Shown here: one piece after another, positions 8,701 to 17,037 of the stretch
How positions within the stretch are numbered: the first letter of the stretch is position 1
Layout: each line of letters starts with the position of its first letter
NCBI GenBank assembly: GCA_051872395.1
Contig: JBJEDU010000015.1
Span: 1 to 39,134, forward strand
Direction: 5' to 3'
DNA: 39,134 nt
From: JBJEDU01 sp051872395
GTDB lineage: Bacteria > Bacillota_I > Bacilli_A > RFN20 > CAG-826
Position numbers and translations under genes: made by a program
The notes under the pieces: generated by a model
Told to the model about the DNA's origin: nothing
Databases searched by the model: none
The model's input: the letters and a program-made list of their open reading frames with translations, nothing else

Positions 8701-11700
8701 TTCTCTTGGAAGTTATGATATCGTTGTTGATCCGAATGAAGTCGATCATGACATTATAAAATCTGCAATTGCTGCATTGAGTGAAAAAGGTGAATGGAAT
8801 AACGATAATTACGTATATGATTTTGATAAAAATCAATATGTTAATTTAGAATATGCTTATTATTATGAAAATCCATTATTCATCGATGATTACGATGATA
8901 TTTTATCTCTTGATGAAATAGGAAAAATTGTCAGAGTAGTCTATTATTTCAAAGATATTAGCGATATTTCAAATATTGATTCTTTAGACCCTGACGCTGT
9001 TTATAACTTACTAACTGCGATTAATAAAACCGATACTTTAGATATCGCTATTTATAACATTTACGATATCGCTAAAGTGGAAGCAAGTGCGTATTTCTCT
9101 CTTGATTCGATGAATCACGCTTATTTATTAAATCATGAAGAGGATGAAGTTCAAATTGAATTATCTTATTTGAGAGATTTATTAGTTTTATATAAAACAA
9201 TTAACGAAAATGAAGAAATTAAAACCGGTATCCAAGGTGGAGCGATCGATGTTTCTGATTTAGATGCATCTTTTATTAGTGAAGCAAAAAATACATTAAA
9301 ATCTTTGAATAAATCTTATGTTTTCCATCGTTATGATGTCGAAGGTGAAGATTTAACAATTTTCCAAAACATCGTTAATTTAGTGTTAAGTAATGATGTA
9401 TTATCATCTTCGATTTATGATGATGAATCTCCAAAAGATATTAAATTAGGTCACATTGATGGTAACTATTCTTCATCGAATGAAAAGACAAAATATTTAA
9501 TCAAAAATGTTTTCCCTTCAAATATTGAAAGTAATTTTGATGAACAAGTTGTAGAAATCGATAATGTTTTTAATGTTATCAATTCTTTTATTGGTGGAGA
9601 AAAACCAGACTCATCAAGCAATTATTACGGATTAGTTAATAATCTTGGCGAAAGAGTGTATTCTTTAGACCAAGTTGATTTTAAAAACTCTGAAAATATT
9701 ATTGGTATCAAAGATATCATTTGTGAATTAAACGATTCTAAACTTTTGATGGATTGCGCGGTCAACTTTACCGCTTCAACATTTAAAGAATTAGATTCAG
9801 AAGTATCATTTAATTACTTAAAAATTTCTGAAGTTAATTTCTATTATCAATACGATAATCATGATGGAACTTACAATTTCTTTAGAAAAATTGATACTTC
9901 AGAAATTGACTTATTAATTGAATTATTAGATGAAGTTAATAAATATTTGAATCTAGAAGTATCCGCAATTCCAAATTTCAATGATTTAAATAATCTCGAT
10001 GTTATCGGTTTTAATGGATTATTAGATGAGTTCGCTAATAGTTATATTTTCCATCGAGGGGGACCAGTTTATAGTTTTGATTCTCTTACTGGCGATAAGA
10101 TTATTAAAAGTACTGATGAAACCACAGTTTTCCAACAATTATATATTGAATTTTTAACTTTAGACGGATTTAAAGATTACTATTATTCTTCCTCTTCTAT
10201 AAAAGATTCAACTTCTCTTTTATATAACAACGCTTTAACAAAAGCGGTATATAACATTAAAGATATATTCAATTATGAATATTACGAAGAAGTTTATGTT
10301 AACAATCAAAACGGTTATTTAGTGGAATTTTTAAAAGCGGTTTTAGGTTTAGAAAAAGGAGATGGAACTTCTTATCCAGGTTTATCAAATACTCCTTCTG
10401 GAAACTTAGATTTCTCTTCGATTAGTATTGAAAACATCAATGTTGATGGATTTATTCCAGCTTTAGAAATTATCAATGAAAGCGATGTATTTTTCGATAT
10501 CGTTCCAAATATGATTGATGAAATTATGTCGACTATCGATGGACAAATAGATACTGGAAATATTCATTACATCAGATTCGAATTAGTTAATACTTATTAT
10601 CAATATTATGATGAAGCTGGTGATCCTACTAATTTCGACGCTAGATACACTGCAAATGACTTTAAATTTATTAAAAACTTACTCGAAATCGGAAAAGATT
10701 ATCTCAATAACAGCAGTATTTTAAATGATTTAGATTTATTCTCTTCCGATTTAGCCCCAATTAAAGACTTCATGAAAAACGCGAACATTAGTAACATCGC
10801 TCATCGTGGTGGATTAAAGCAAGGAAAAGAAATTACTTTCTTCCAATCAATTATCAAAGAATTTTTCTCGACAGATTTGATAAGCAATTCATTATTTAGT
10901 TCTCATTCAATGGTGGATAATTACTATTCTTCGATTGGTTTATACACTGATTCAACTGAAAAAATTGATTTCTTAATCAAAAATATATTGTCTTATAATC
11001 CATCTTCTTCATCAGCTTCATTAAGTTTTGATGAACAAGCTGGAGTAGAAGATTCTTATGATGAATATGATGATCTCAACAATTTAATTTCCAGCGGAGA
11101 TTATGGTGAAGTTGGAAAGATTATGAAAGTCGTGGAATCTTTAAGAGTATTAAGTAATACTTCCTTTGATTTCGCAAATATTGACTTAAATGAATTAAGC
11201 GGTGATGTTGTCGTTGATATTTTCAACTCTTTTGTTGACACAAGTCTCATTTACGATTGTGTCCCAAATATCATTTATGATATTTTTACAAATATTGATT
11301 CAACGGCTTCTACAATAATTAATGGCATTTCTTTCTCTGATGCTTCCGTATATTATTATTTATCTAGTCCAACTGATTACAATGCGAAATTCCCATCAGA
11401 AGAAATTATCAATATTGGTAATTTGTTAGATGATTATAATGAATTGAACGCTCAAATTTCTAATAGCGGTCTTTCTTCTTCTGATTTCTCTAATATTAGT
11501 CAATTCAATGATTTGATAATCGATTCTTTGAAAAATTTAGGTATTGATTTATACAATTCGCATATGCTCCATCAAGATAATCAATATTTATTGAGCACTA
11601 CGAATTTAACGGTTTATGAACAATATGTTAATACCTTACTTACTCAATCCACTCTCGTCACTATGATTTATAAAGATGACAATTCTTTAGATGCTTCCTA

Positions 11701-13078
11701 TACTTCTGGAGAAGATAAATTATTTAAACTTATTAAATCGATGACTGCGGTTGATGAAAATAATTTATTAACATTTAGATATCATTCTTCATGGAATGAA
11801 GAACTTACTTCTTTATTCGATTTCTTTAAAGCGTCACGAGATATTTTAACTAATCAAGGTTCTTCTTCGATTAGTTCTGTTTCGTTTGACAAAATCAGTC
11901 CAGAAAATATGGAAATTTTCTTAGTGAAATTGAATGATTGCGATATCATTTGCGACGCGGAAAGTAAATTTGTCAATGATGGATTAAATAATGTCGGATT
12001 AGAATCTTTAGCGGTTTTCGAAACAAAAACATATTTGAATCGTTATTTAACTCAAAGTGAATATCGCGACAGCGAGATTTCAACACTAATTAATATGTTA
12101 GACGCAATCGCGGAAAGAGATTCAAACGGAGTATTTATTGGATACGCTGATATTAGTAATCCTCTAGATTTTGTTAACGATGGTTATTCTTTATCGAGTG
12201 TGTTTGATTTCTTAACTGATAGTTTGATTTTAAATGTCGCACCATTTGAATCTAGTAGCGATTATAAACTTGGAAGAGATATTGTCACATTCAATATTTT
12301 CGATTCGGTTTCCTTCACTGATTATATCAGTGGTTCGACTGATTTAGAAAAAATCAATTTAATTAAAAATATTTATTCATTTACTGATATGACTTATAAC
12401 AGTGTCTATTTCAATGGATTTAGTTCCATATATGAAGGTTCAGCAATTAAAAAGTTGATTGAAACATCATCTTCCTTAACTGCAATTGATCCAAATATCG
12501 AATCGATTCAAGCCAATAAAGAATTAATTTTAGAAACCTTTGAGATTTGTTACGATTCATTAGGTGATGGCACTTATATGAGAAGCTATTTTGCTTCAGA
12601 AATTATTGGTAACATCTTAGAGGCTGCTATCGAAGATGAATATTCAACTATCGAAGCTTCATCTTATTATTACGAGCCAGTATATTTAACACCAACAGAT
12701 TTATCTAATATCAATAATTATGATTATTACTTATTTAATGTTTTCGAACTTAATGGATTAAATGGCGCGCTTAGTATGTGCGATATTATTTCAACAAGTT
12801 CAATTGCTAAATCTCAAGCCGATAACATTAGATTATATTACTCGATGATGGGTGATTATGATTCCACAACAGGATTAATAAATTATGGATATGGCAATTC
12901 AAAGATTGCTTCCATCTATCATTTATCTCGAGTAGATTCTTATTTAAAAACTTTATCAACCTTGATAACCTATCCATTTACTGAATATACGAACGATATT
13001 TATAGTTCAACGTTCTCATTTGAAGATTATGGTAATTCCATTGCCGATTATGTTGTGAATTCACCATATATCTCTTGA
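5729..13078 (+). CDS. Giant CvpA-like membrane-anchored repeat protein
   Basis: This 2449-residue protein is by far the largest here. Four hydrophobic helices lie at about 14-35, 48-66, 137-165 and 183-206. An RGF-x6-GIF motif follows helix 1, as in the CvpA (colicin V production) family. The helix 1-2 loop (K40, K44, K48) and helix 3-4 loop (KHLIPKIARRKLKLK) are basic, so the positive-inside rule puts both ends, including about 2240 C-terminal residues, outside the cell. That part is rich in Ser, Asn, Asp and Tyr, with a Ser linker near 500. It contains degenerate repeats of about 195-255 residues. It lacks an LPXTG motif and a C-terminal anchor. The TGA stop is 6 bases before the IMPACT gene. 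No Shine-Dalgarno is visible. CvpA similarity is moderate; I do not recognise the repeat region. Confidence 0.85.
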   Translation: MNTHLILSLSISTIVDLSFIGLFILILLFFVIRGFISMHKGIFKTGYKFIMFAILVLVAIFTLEPISKLIGSINLSSILPFKTIIYTNTDAGVSYNVTISSLYHTIQESVKGLYLIYGISSSVSEATALSISLADSIIKLVTFIIDLLLIYTLGYLFIVLTYHLFFKHLIPKIARRKLKLKIPSFIIGGINYIVAMALFISPLSSLVNIVNQSYQRTKSENDTQLVKEIGTYIDAYNNSIIANLFFNWTVDDQGLTIDSQLMDYLTSTVTDNVGISIYSEINNLMDVVTTIGNAIVVDENGNISEGLNYSYLLSQGVLENIFSTLKGSNLVIYLIPIAFSFATNIPALSSFLDTNLIEDESIDWNYEFENLETVTIDLINSGIVDIFVDRENNTFDFTLTDEKMNELIQTLLSEESYGNVYRVLSSIDNSKLLKNLLPIFVYSLLSSNPQLATYFPHSYDELSEINWGFELATTYNTLYKINKIDDTLVSTIVSLMNNNSSSSSSTSSKRLVNESEEESGDNIIKVIISKLLEHPQKYIDILIGETDKNGNLTNIDENGYSKVKSMKDYRLFDLRIIQCLMKSVIQSLPSLLSTSEEMDTSKLQNAVDEILSDRPIKNIKTELLTVINILSSFNDIDSLLGLITGEEALIPDGGTIADIDDGLISALITALPLMENSKILSNFVFPLIESAFSSEDTKNMLLEIGLDVNKFDFDADNLGHEYAHILGLFDSIKVILDILSNDTSDLSAMISSFADSHVHLARLLDGIYNSQIFNPSMYNDESFYAVINYLFEDLINMTGLSFKQNELPVDLKWNNTQNKNGDYYYDKNGEPIYDGEIGAIINIIRVIGKNNILEPLQDFSSISSNIGVLETTYHISELFYSIDDSKVFSLTMGDFLDSALETTGLIDNDLGMTFNNVTSWSREGDVLKQVLTSISILEIDLSNIDLTAVKDVVELNNLLHSLSDSSIFVKKDTNEFLFPKFIEKKLIDSLSSLGSYDIVVDPNEVDHDIIKSAIAALSEKGEWNNDNYVYDFDKNQYVNLEYAYYYENPLFIDDYDDILSLDEIGKIVRVVYYFKDISDISNIDSLDPDAVYNLLTAINKTDTLDIAIYNIYDIAKVEASAYFSLDSMNHAYLLNHEEDEVQIELSYLRDLLVLYKTINENEEIKTGIQGGAIDVSDLDASFISEAKNTLKSLNKSYVFHRYDVEGEDLTIFQNIVNLVLSNDVLSSSIYDDESPKDIKLGHIDGNYSSSNEKTKYLIKNVFPSNIESNFDEQVVEIDNVFNVINSFIGGEKPDSSSNYYGLVNNLGERVYSLDQVDFKNSENIIGIKDIICELNDSKLLMDCAVNFTASTFKELDSEVSFNYLKISEVNFYYQYDNHDGTYNFFRKIDTSEIDLLIELLDEVNKYLNLEVSAIPNFNDLNNLDVIGFNGLLDEFANSYIFHRGGPVYSFDSLTGDKIIKSTDETTVFQQLYIEFLTLDGFKDYYYSSSSIKDSTSLLYNNALTKAVYNIKDIFNYEYYEEVYVNNQNGYLVEFLKAVLGLEKGDGTSYPGLSNTPSGNLDFSSISIENINVDGFIPALEIINESDVFFDIVPNMIDEIMSTIDGQIDTGNIHYIRFELVNTYYQYYDEAGDPTNFDARYTANDFKFIKNLLEIGKDYLNNSSILNDLDLFSSDLAPIKDFMKNANISNIAHRGGLKQGKEITFFQSIIKEFFSTDLISNSLFSSHSMVDNYYSSIGLYTDSTEKIDFLIKNILSYNPSSSSASLSFDEQAGVEDSYDEYDDLNNLISSGDYGEVGKIMKVVESLRVLSNTSFDFANIDLNELSGDVVVDIFNSFVDTSLIYDCVPNIIYDIFTNIDSTASTIINGISFSDASVYYYLSSPTDYNAKFPSEEIINIGNLLDDYNELNAQISNSGLSSSDFSNISQFNDLIIDSLKNLGIDLYNSHMLHQDNQYLLSTTNLTVYEQYVNTLLTQSTLVTMIYKDDNSLDASYTSGEDKLFKLIKSMTAVDENNLLTFRYHSSWNEELTSLFDFFKASRDILTNQGSSSISSVSFDKISPENMEIFLVKLNDCDIICDAESKFVNDGLNNVGLESLAVFETKTYLNRYLTQSEYRDSEISTLINMLDAIAERDSNGVFIGYADISNPLDFVNDGYSLSSVFDFLTDSLILNVAPFESSSDYKLGRDIVTFNIFDSVSFTDYISGSTDLEKINLIKNIYSFTDMTYNSVYFNGFSSIYEGSAIKKLIETSSSLTAIDPNIESIQANKELILETFEICYDSLGDGTYMRSYFASEIIGNILEAAIEDEYSTIEASSYYYEPVYLTPTDLSNINNYDYYLFNVFELNGLNGALSMCDIISTSSIAKSQADNIRLYYSMMGDYDSTTGLINYGYGNSKIASIYHLSRVDSYLKTLSTLITYPFTEYTNDIYSSTFSFEDYGNSIADYVVNSPYIS
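8000..12260 (+). repeat. Degenerate protein repeats of about 195-255 residues in the giant protein
   Basis: A landmark of the form L-x(6)-S-x-(I/V)-(F/L)-H-R, followed about 10-22 residues later by T-x-F-Q, recurs. The His (or its aligned residue) lies at 774, 969, 1200, 1442, 1692, 1948 and 2169, giving spacings of 195, 231, 242, 250, 256 and 221 residues. The clearest copies are YVFHR (1200), YIFHR (1442), NIAHR (1692) and HMLHQ (1948). A second landmark, VPN-(M/I)-I-x-(D/E)-I, occurs at 1593 and 1846, 253 residues apart. The repeats are visible only at protein level; DNA identity is low. Confidence 0.7.
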
Positions 13079-13084
13079 TGAATT

Positions 13085-13462
13085 ATGGTTAGTGTTAAAA
13101 ATTATTATAATTCTCTAATCGAAGTTAATGGTTCAAAATTTATCGCTATTTTATTTCCATTAGAGGATGAAAAGATATTCAAAGAATATCTAGAAATAAT
13201 AAAAAAAGAATACAAAAAGGCTCGGCATTATGTTTATGCATACCGAACCAAAAATGCTTCCAAATCGAATGATGATGGCGAACCGAAAGGAACCGCTGGT
13301 CGACCAATTCTTGAAGTATTATACAAAAAAGATTTGATTGATTGTGCAATTGTCGTCATCAGATATTTTGGAGGGACAAAATTAGGTGCTGGTCGACTTT
13401 TAAGAACTTATGTCGCTAGTGCATCAAGTGTTATTGAAAAAGCAGATTTAATCGAAATATAG
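13085..13462 (+). CDS. IMPACT/YigZ-family protein, short form
   Basis: The 125-residue protein is a single IMPACT N-terminal (UPF0029) domain. The family core is clear: KKARHYVYAYR, then SNDDGEPKGTAGRPILEVL, then IDCAIVVIRYFGGTKLGAGRLLRTY. Bacterial YigZ proteins normally have about 200 residues with a second ferredoxin-like DUF1949 domain, which is absent here. In eukaryotes IMPACT tempers Gcn2; the bacterial role is unsettled but likely concerns RNA or translation factors. It starts 6 bases after the giant gene and no ribosome binding site is obvious, so translational coupling is plausible. Confidence 0.85.
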   Translation: MVSVKNYYNSLIEVNGSKFIAILFPLEDEKIFKEYLEIIKKEYKKARHYVYAYRTKNASKSNDDGEPKGTAGRPILEVLYKKDLIDCAIVVIRYFGGTKLGAGRLLRTYVASASSVIEKADLIEI

Positions 13463-13472
13463 GGAGGAATTT

Positions 13473-14291
13473 ATGGCTGATTGTAATCACGATTGCGAGA
13501 ATTGCTCATCAAAAGGTGAATGTGGGCAAATTCAAAAAGCAGAATTAAATAAAGATTCACACATTAATAAAATTATTGCTGTTTTGAGCGGTAAAGGTGG
13601 TGTTGGTAAATCGTTTGTCACTGCCACTTTAGCGGTTGCTTTAGCAAAAAAAGGATATAAAGTTGGAATCATGGACGCGGATATTACTGGTCCATCTATT
13701 CCAAAAGCATTTAATATTACTTCTAAAGCAGAAGGTGATGGAGTATATATTTTTACTGCACAATCAGAAAAATATAAAATCAAAATCATTTCTAGCGATA
13801 TGCTTTTAAATGATTCTACTGAACCAATTGTTTGGAGAGGACCTCTTTTAGGTGGATTAATCAAACAATTTTATGAAGATGTTTTATGGGAAGAACTCGA
13901 TTATTTATTAATCGATATGCCCCCAGGAACTGGAGATATTGCTTTATCAACTTTCCAATTATTGCCTGTCGATGGACTATTGATTGTCACCTCTCCTCAA
14001 GATTTGGTGTCAACAATTGTTACAAAAGCGATAAAGATGGCGAATATGATGAACGTTCATACATTAGGTGTTATTGAAAACATGTCTTATGTTTTATGCC
14101 CTGATTGTGGAAAACATATCGAATTATATGGAAAATCTAATTTAGAAACTATCGCTAAAGAATTAGATATTAATATTATCGCTCGACTTCCTATCGTTTC
14201 TACTAATGTCTCCTTAGTGGATCAAGGAAAGGTGGAAGAAGTTGAAATTGAACAATTAAATGATGTGGTAGAAAGGATTGTTAAATTATGA
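13473..14291 (+). CDS. Mrp/NBP35-family Fe-S cluster carrier ATPase
   Basis: The 272-residue P-loop ATPase is of the Mrp/ApbC/NBP35 group, which assembles and hands on [4Fe-4S] clusters. The deviant Walker A is VLSGKGGVGKS (about 36-46). Downstream come DADITGPSIPKAF, LIDMPPGTGDIALS and GVIENMSYVLCPDC. The CPDC pair near residue 210 is the bridging cluster ligand of the family. The N-terminus also carries four Cys (C4-x3-C8-x2-C11-x5-C17), resembling the eukaryotic/archaeal NBP35 N-terminal motif CX2CX5C rather than the DUF59 domain of E. coli Mrp. A strong AGGGAGG precedes the ATG. Its last 4 bases overlap the next start. Confidence 0.9.
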   Translation: MADCNHDCENCSSKGECGQIQKAELNKDSHINKIIAVLSGKGGVGKSFVTATLAVALAKKGYKVGIMDADITGPSIPKAFNITSKAEGDGVYIFTAQSEKYKIKIISSDMLLNDSTEPIVWRGPLLGGLIKQFYEDVLWEELDYLLIDMPPGTGDIALSTFQLLPVDGLLIVTSPQDLVSTIVTKAIKMANMMNVHTLGVIENMSYVLCPDCGKHIELYGKSNLETIAKELDINIIARLPIVSTNVSLVDQGKVEEVEIEQLNDVVERIVKL

Positions 14292-15553
14292 ATATAGAAC
14301 TATATTCCAGAAGACAAAAATTATTTGACGCTATGGAAGAAAATTCTGTCGCTATCATTTATTCTGGTATTTCAAAAATTATGAGCGAAGACGCTGAATA
14401 TAGTTTCTTTGCCAATACAAGTTTTTATTATTTAACAAATATTAAACAAGAAAATAGTGTTTTACTTTTAATCAAAGGTTTAGGAGAAAATAAAACTTAT
14501 CTTTTTGTTGATGAATATAACGAATTAAAAGAAAAGTGGACTGGTAAAAGGTTGACTTTTGATGAAGCGAAAGAAATATCATCAATTGATAATATTATTG
14601 CGACTAAAAATTTTGATTCATTTTTAGATTTAGCGTTGACTAGTGAAAATAATCAATATGGCAATATTTCAACATGCTATTTAGATTTATCACCAGAAAT
14701 CAAAGTTTATCCACTTCATTCCACTAAAGAAGTGAAGTTAGGACTCGAAAAAAAATACCCTCATTTAGTTTTTAATGATATTAAACCAATAATTACTTCA
14801 TTAAGAATGATTAAAAGTGATTATGAAATTGAATGTTTAAAAAAGGCGATTGAACGTACTAATCGTGGTATCAAAGATTTAATTTGCTATATGAAACCAG
14901 GATTATATGAATATCAATTAGCGGATCGCTTCGAATTTTATGGAAGAGAATTATCTCGTGATGGTCTCGCTTTTCCTTCAATAATCGCTAGTGGGGATAA
15001 TGGAGTAATTTTACATTATCCAACCCAAAATAGTCGTATTAAAGATAACTCTTTGGTTCTTTTAGATTTAGGTTATCGCTACGAAAATTATTGCGCGGAT
15101 ATATCTCGAACTTATCCAGTAAATGGAGTTTTCACTGAAAATCAAAGAAAAGTATATACTGCGGTTTTAAATTGCAATAAAGCGGTTATTGAATATATTC
15201 ATGAAGGATTAACATTAAAAGACTTACAAGATTTTGCTTCAAAAATTTTAAATCAAGAATGTATTCGCCTTGGTTTAATGGATGAAGGTGATGATATTAG
15301 AAAATATTATTATCATGGTGTTTCTCATCATTTAGGTATTGATACGCATGATGTTTCTGACCGTGATAAACCACTTGAAAGTGGTAATGTCATTACAGTT
15401 GAGCCAGGTTTATATTTTAAAGAACTTGGTATCGGTGTCAGAATTGAAGATGATGTTTTAGTTACTAAAGGTAAAGCGGAAGTTTTATCAAAAGATATTT
15501 TCAAAGAAATTGATGATATCGAAAAATTATTTAAAACGAAAATAAGAGGCTAA
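14288..15553 (+). CDS. pepP: Xaa-Pro aminopeptidase (M24B family)
   Basis: The 421-residue metallopeptidase removes N-terminal residues ahead of proline. The N-terminal creatinase-like domain (1-170) includes SGISKIMSEDAEYSFFANTSFYYLTNI. The C-terminal pita-bread domain holds the dimetal ligands: LLDLGYRYENYCADISRTYP (two Asp), GVSHHLGIDTHDV (His), ITVEPGLYF (Glu) and GVRIEDDVLV (Glu). Length matches bacterial PepP. The start ATG overlaps the mrp stop as ATGA, so translation is probably coupled. The enzyme is cytoplasmic and likely serves peptide recycling. Confidence 0.93.
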   Translation: MNIELYSRRQKLFDAMEENSVAIIYSGISKIMSEDAEYSFFANTSFYYLTNIKQENSVLLLIKGLGENKTYLFVDEYNELKEKWTGKRLTFDEAKEISSIDNIIATKNFDSFLDLALTSENNQYGNISTCYLDLSPEIKVYPLHSTKEVKLGLEKKYPHLVFNDIKPIITSLRMIKSDYEIECLKKAIERTNRGIKDLICYMKPGLYEYQLADRFEFYGRELSRDGLAFPSIIASGDNGVILHYPTQNSRIKDNSLVLLDLGYRYENYCADISRTYPVNGVFTENQRKVYTAVLNCNKAVIEYIHEGLTLKDLQDFASKILNQECIRLGLMDEGDDIRKYYYHGVSHHLGIDTHDVSDRDKPLESGNVITVEPGLYFKELGIGVRIEDDVLVTKGKAEVLSKDIFKEIDDIEKLFKTKIRG

Positions 15554-15558
15554 TAAAG

Positions 15559-17034
15559 ATGAACAAATACATTCTCGCCATCGACCAGGGCACAACTTCA
15601 ACACGAGCAATATTATTTGATAAATTCGGTAGAGATTGTTATAAAGCTCAACGAGAAGTATTTTGTTTGTTTCCTCGAAGTGGTTGGGTTGAACAAGACG
15701 CCTTATCTTTATGGGTGTCAGTCATCGATGTTATTAATGAAGTATTGGTTAAAGCGAATATTTCTTTTCAAGAAATAGATAGTATCGGTATTACCAATCA
15801 AAGAGAAACCACGGTTATTTGGGATAAAAAGACTGGTCTTCCTGTTTATAATGCGATTGTGTGGCAATCCCGTCAGTCGAGCGAAATTTGTGATAAATAT
15901 ATTAACCAAAAAGAATTGATTCATCAAAAGACCGGTTTATTGATAAATCCTTATTTTTCAGCTTCTAAAATTAGATTTATTTTAGACAAAATTGAAAATG
16001 GTCAAAAACGCGCGGAAAATGGTGAATTATTATTTGGCACAATCGATAGTTGGATAATGTATAAACTGAGCAAAGGAAATATTCATGCGACAGATGTTTC
16101 TAATGCTTCAAGAACAATGTTATTCAATATTTCTTCATTATCTTGGGATGATGAATTATTAAAATTATTTAATATACCAAAAGTTATGCTTCCAGAAATT
16201 AAGCCATCAAGTTATGACTTTGGAAGTGCTTCTTTCTTTTTAGATTCTGTTCATATTCAAGGTGTTTGTGGTGATCAACAAGCTGCTTTATTTGGACAAA
16301 CTTGTTTTGAAAAAGGCGAATGCAAAAGTACTTATGGAACCGGTTGTTTCATGCTGATGAATACAGGTGATAAGCCAATTTTTTCAAAGAAAGGTTTACT
16401 CACTACGGTTGGATGGATAATTAATGGACAAGTTACATATGCTTTAGAAGGTTCGGTATTTATCGGTGGAGCGATAGTTCAATGGTTAAGAGACGAAATG
16501 AAGATGATTGCCACTTCAAGCGATAGTGAAAACGAAGCATATTTATGTCATGATTCCCATGGAGTTTATATCGTTCCGGCTTTTACTGGTTTAGGAACTC
16601 CTTATTGGGACGATGACGCTAGAGGAAGTGTTTTTGGTTTGACTAGAAGTACTAATAAACATCATTTTGTTAGAGCGTGTTTAGAGGCTATTGCGTATCA
16701 ATGTAAAGATGTCTTTGAAGTGATGAAAAAGGAAGCAACATTATCTTTAAAAACTCTTAAAGTTGATGGTGGAGCGACTGCGAACAAATATTTAATGCAA
16801 TTCCAAGCTGATATTTTACCAACAAAAATTATGATTCCTTCATGTTTAGAACTAACAGCGTTAGGGGTTTGTTATCTTGCTGGTCTCAATAGTGGATTTT
16901 TCAAAGATTTAGAAGAAATTAAATCAATTCATTCTTACCAAGCTTCTTTTGAACCGATGATGAAAAGAGAAGAAATAAATAAAAGATATCGTGGATGGAA
17001 ACTTGCTATTAAAGCCACAAAAATGTTTAAATAA
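15559..17034 (+). CDS. glpK: Glycerol kinase
   Basis: The 491-residue FGGY-family kinase converts glycerol to glycerol 3-phosphate using ATP. Family motifs are in order: AIDQGTTSTRAILFD at the N-terminus, GITNQRETTVIWDKKTG, WQSRQSS, GVCGDQQAALFGQ, STYGTGCFMLMNTG, FTGLGTPYWDDDARG and KVDGGATANKYLMQFQADI. A ribosome binding site AGAGG precedes the ATG within 5 bases of the pepP stop. No glycerol facilitator or glycerol-3-phosphate oxidase/dehydrogenase gene is adjacent, so whether it feeds lipids or catabolism is not shown. Confidence 0.96.
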   Translation: MNKYILAIDQGTTSTRAILFDKFGRDCYKAQREVFCLFPRSGWVEQDALSLWVSVIDVINEVLVKANISFQEIDSIGITNQRETTVIWDKKTGLPVYNAIVWQSRQSSEICDKYINQKELIHQKTGLLINPYFSASKIRFILDKIENGQKRAENGELLFGTIDSWIMYKLSKGNIHATDVSNASRTMLFNISSLSWDDELLKLFNIPKVMLPEIKPSSYDFGSASFFLDSVHIQGVCGDQQAALFGQTCFEKGECKSTYGTGCFMLMNTGDKPIFSKKGLLTTVGWIINGQVTYALEGSVFIGGAIVQWLRDEMKMIATSSDSENEAYLCHDSHGVYIVPAFTGLGTPYWDDDARGSVFGLTRSTNKHHFVRACLEAIAYQCKDVFEVMKKEATLSLKTLKVDGGATANKYLMQFQADILPTKIMIPSCLELTALGVCYLAGLNSGFFKDLEEIKSIHSYQASFEPMMKREEINKRYRGWKLAIKATKMFK

Positions 17035-17037
17035 ATT

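Noticed and set aside
13532..13864. 110-codon open frame opposite mrp
   Set aside because: Its apparent regularity mirrors conserved mrp codons on the other strand.
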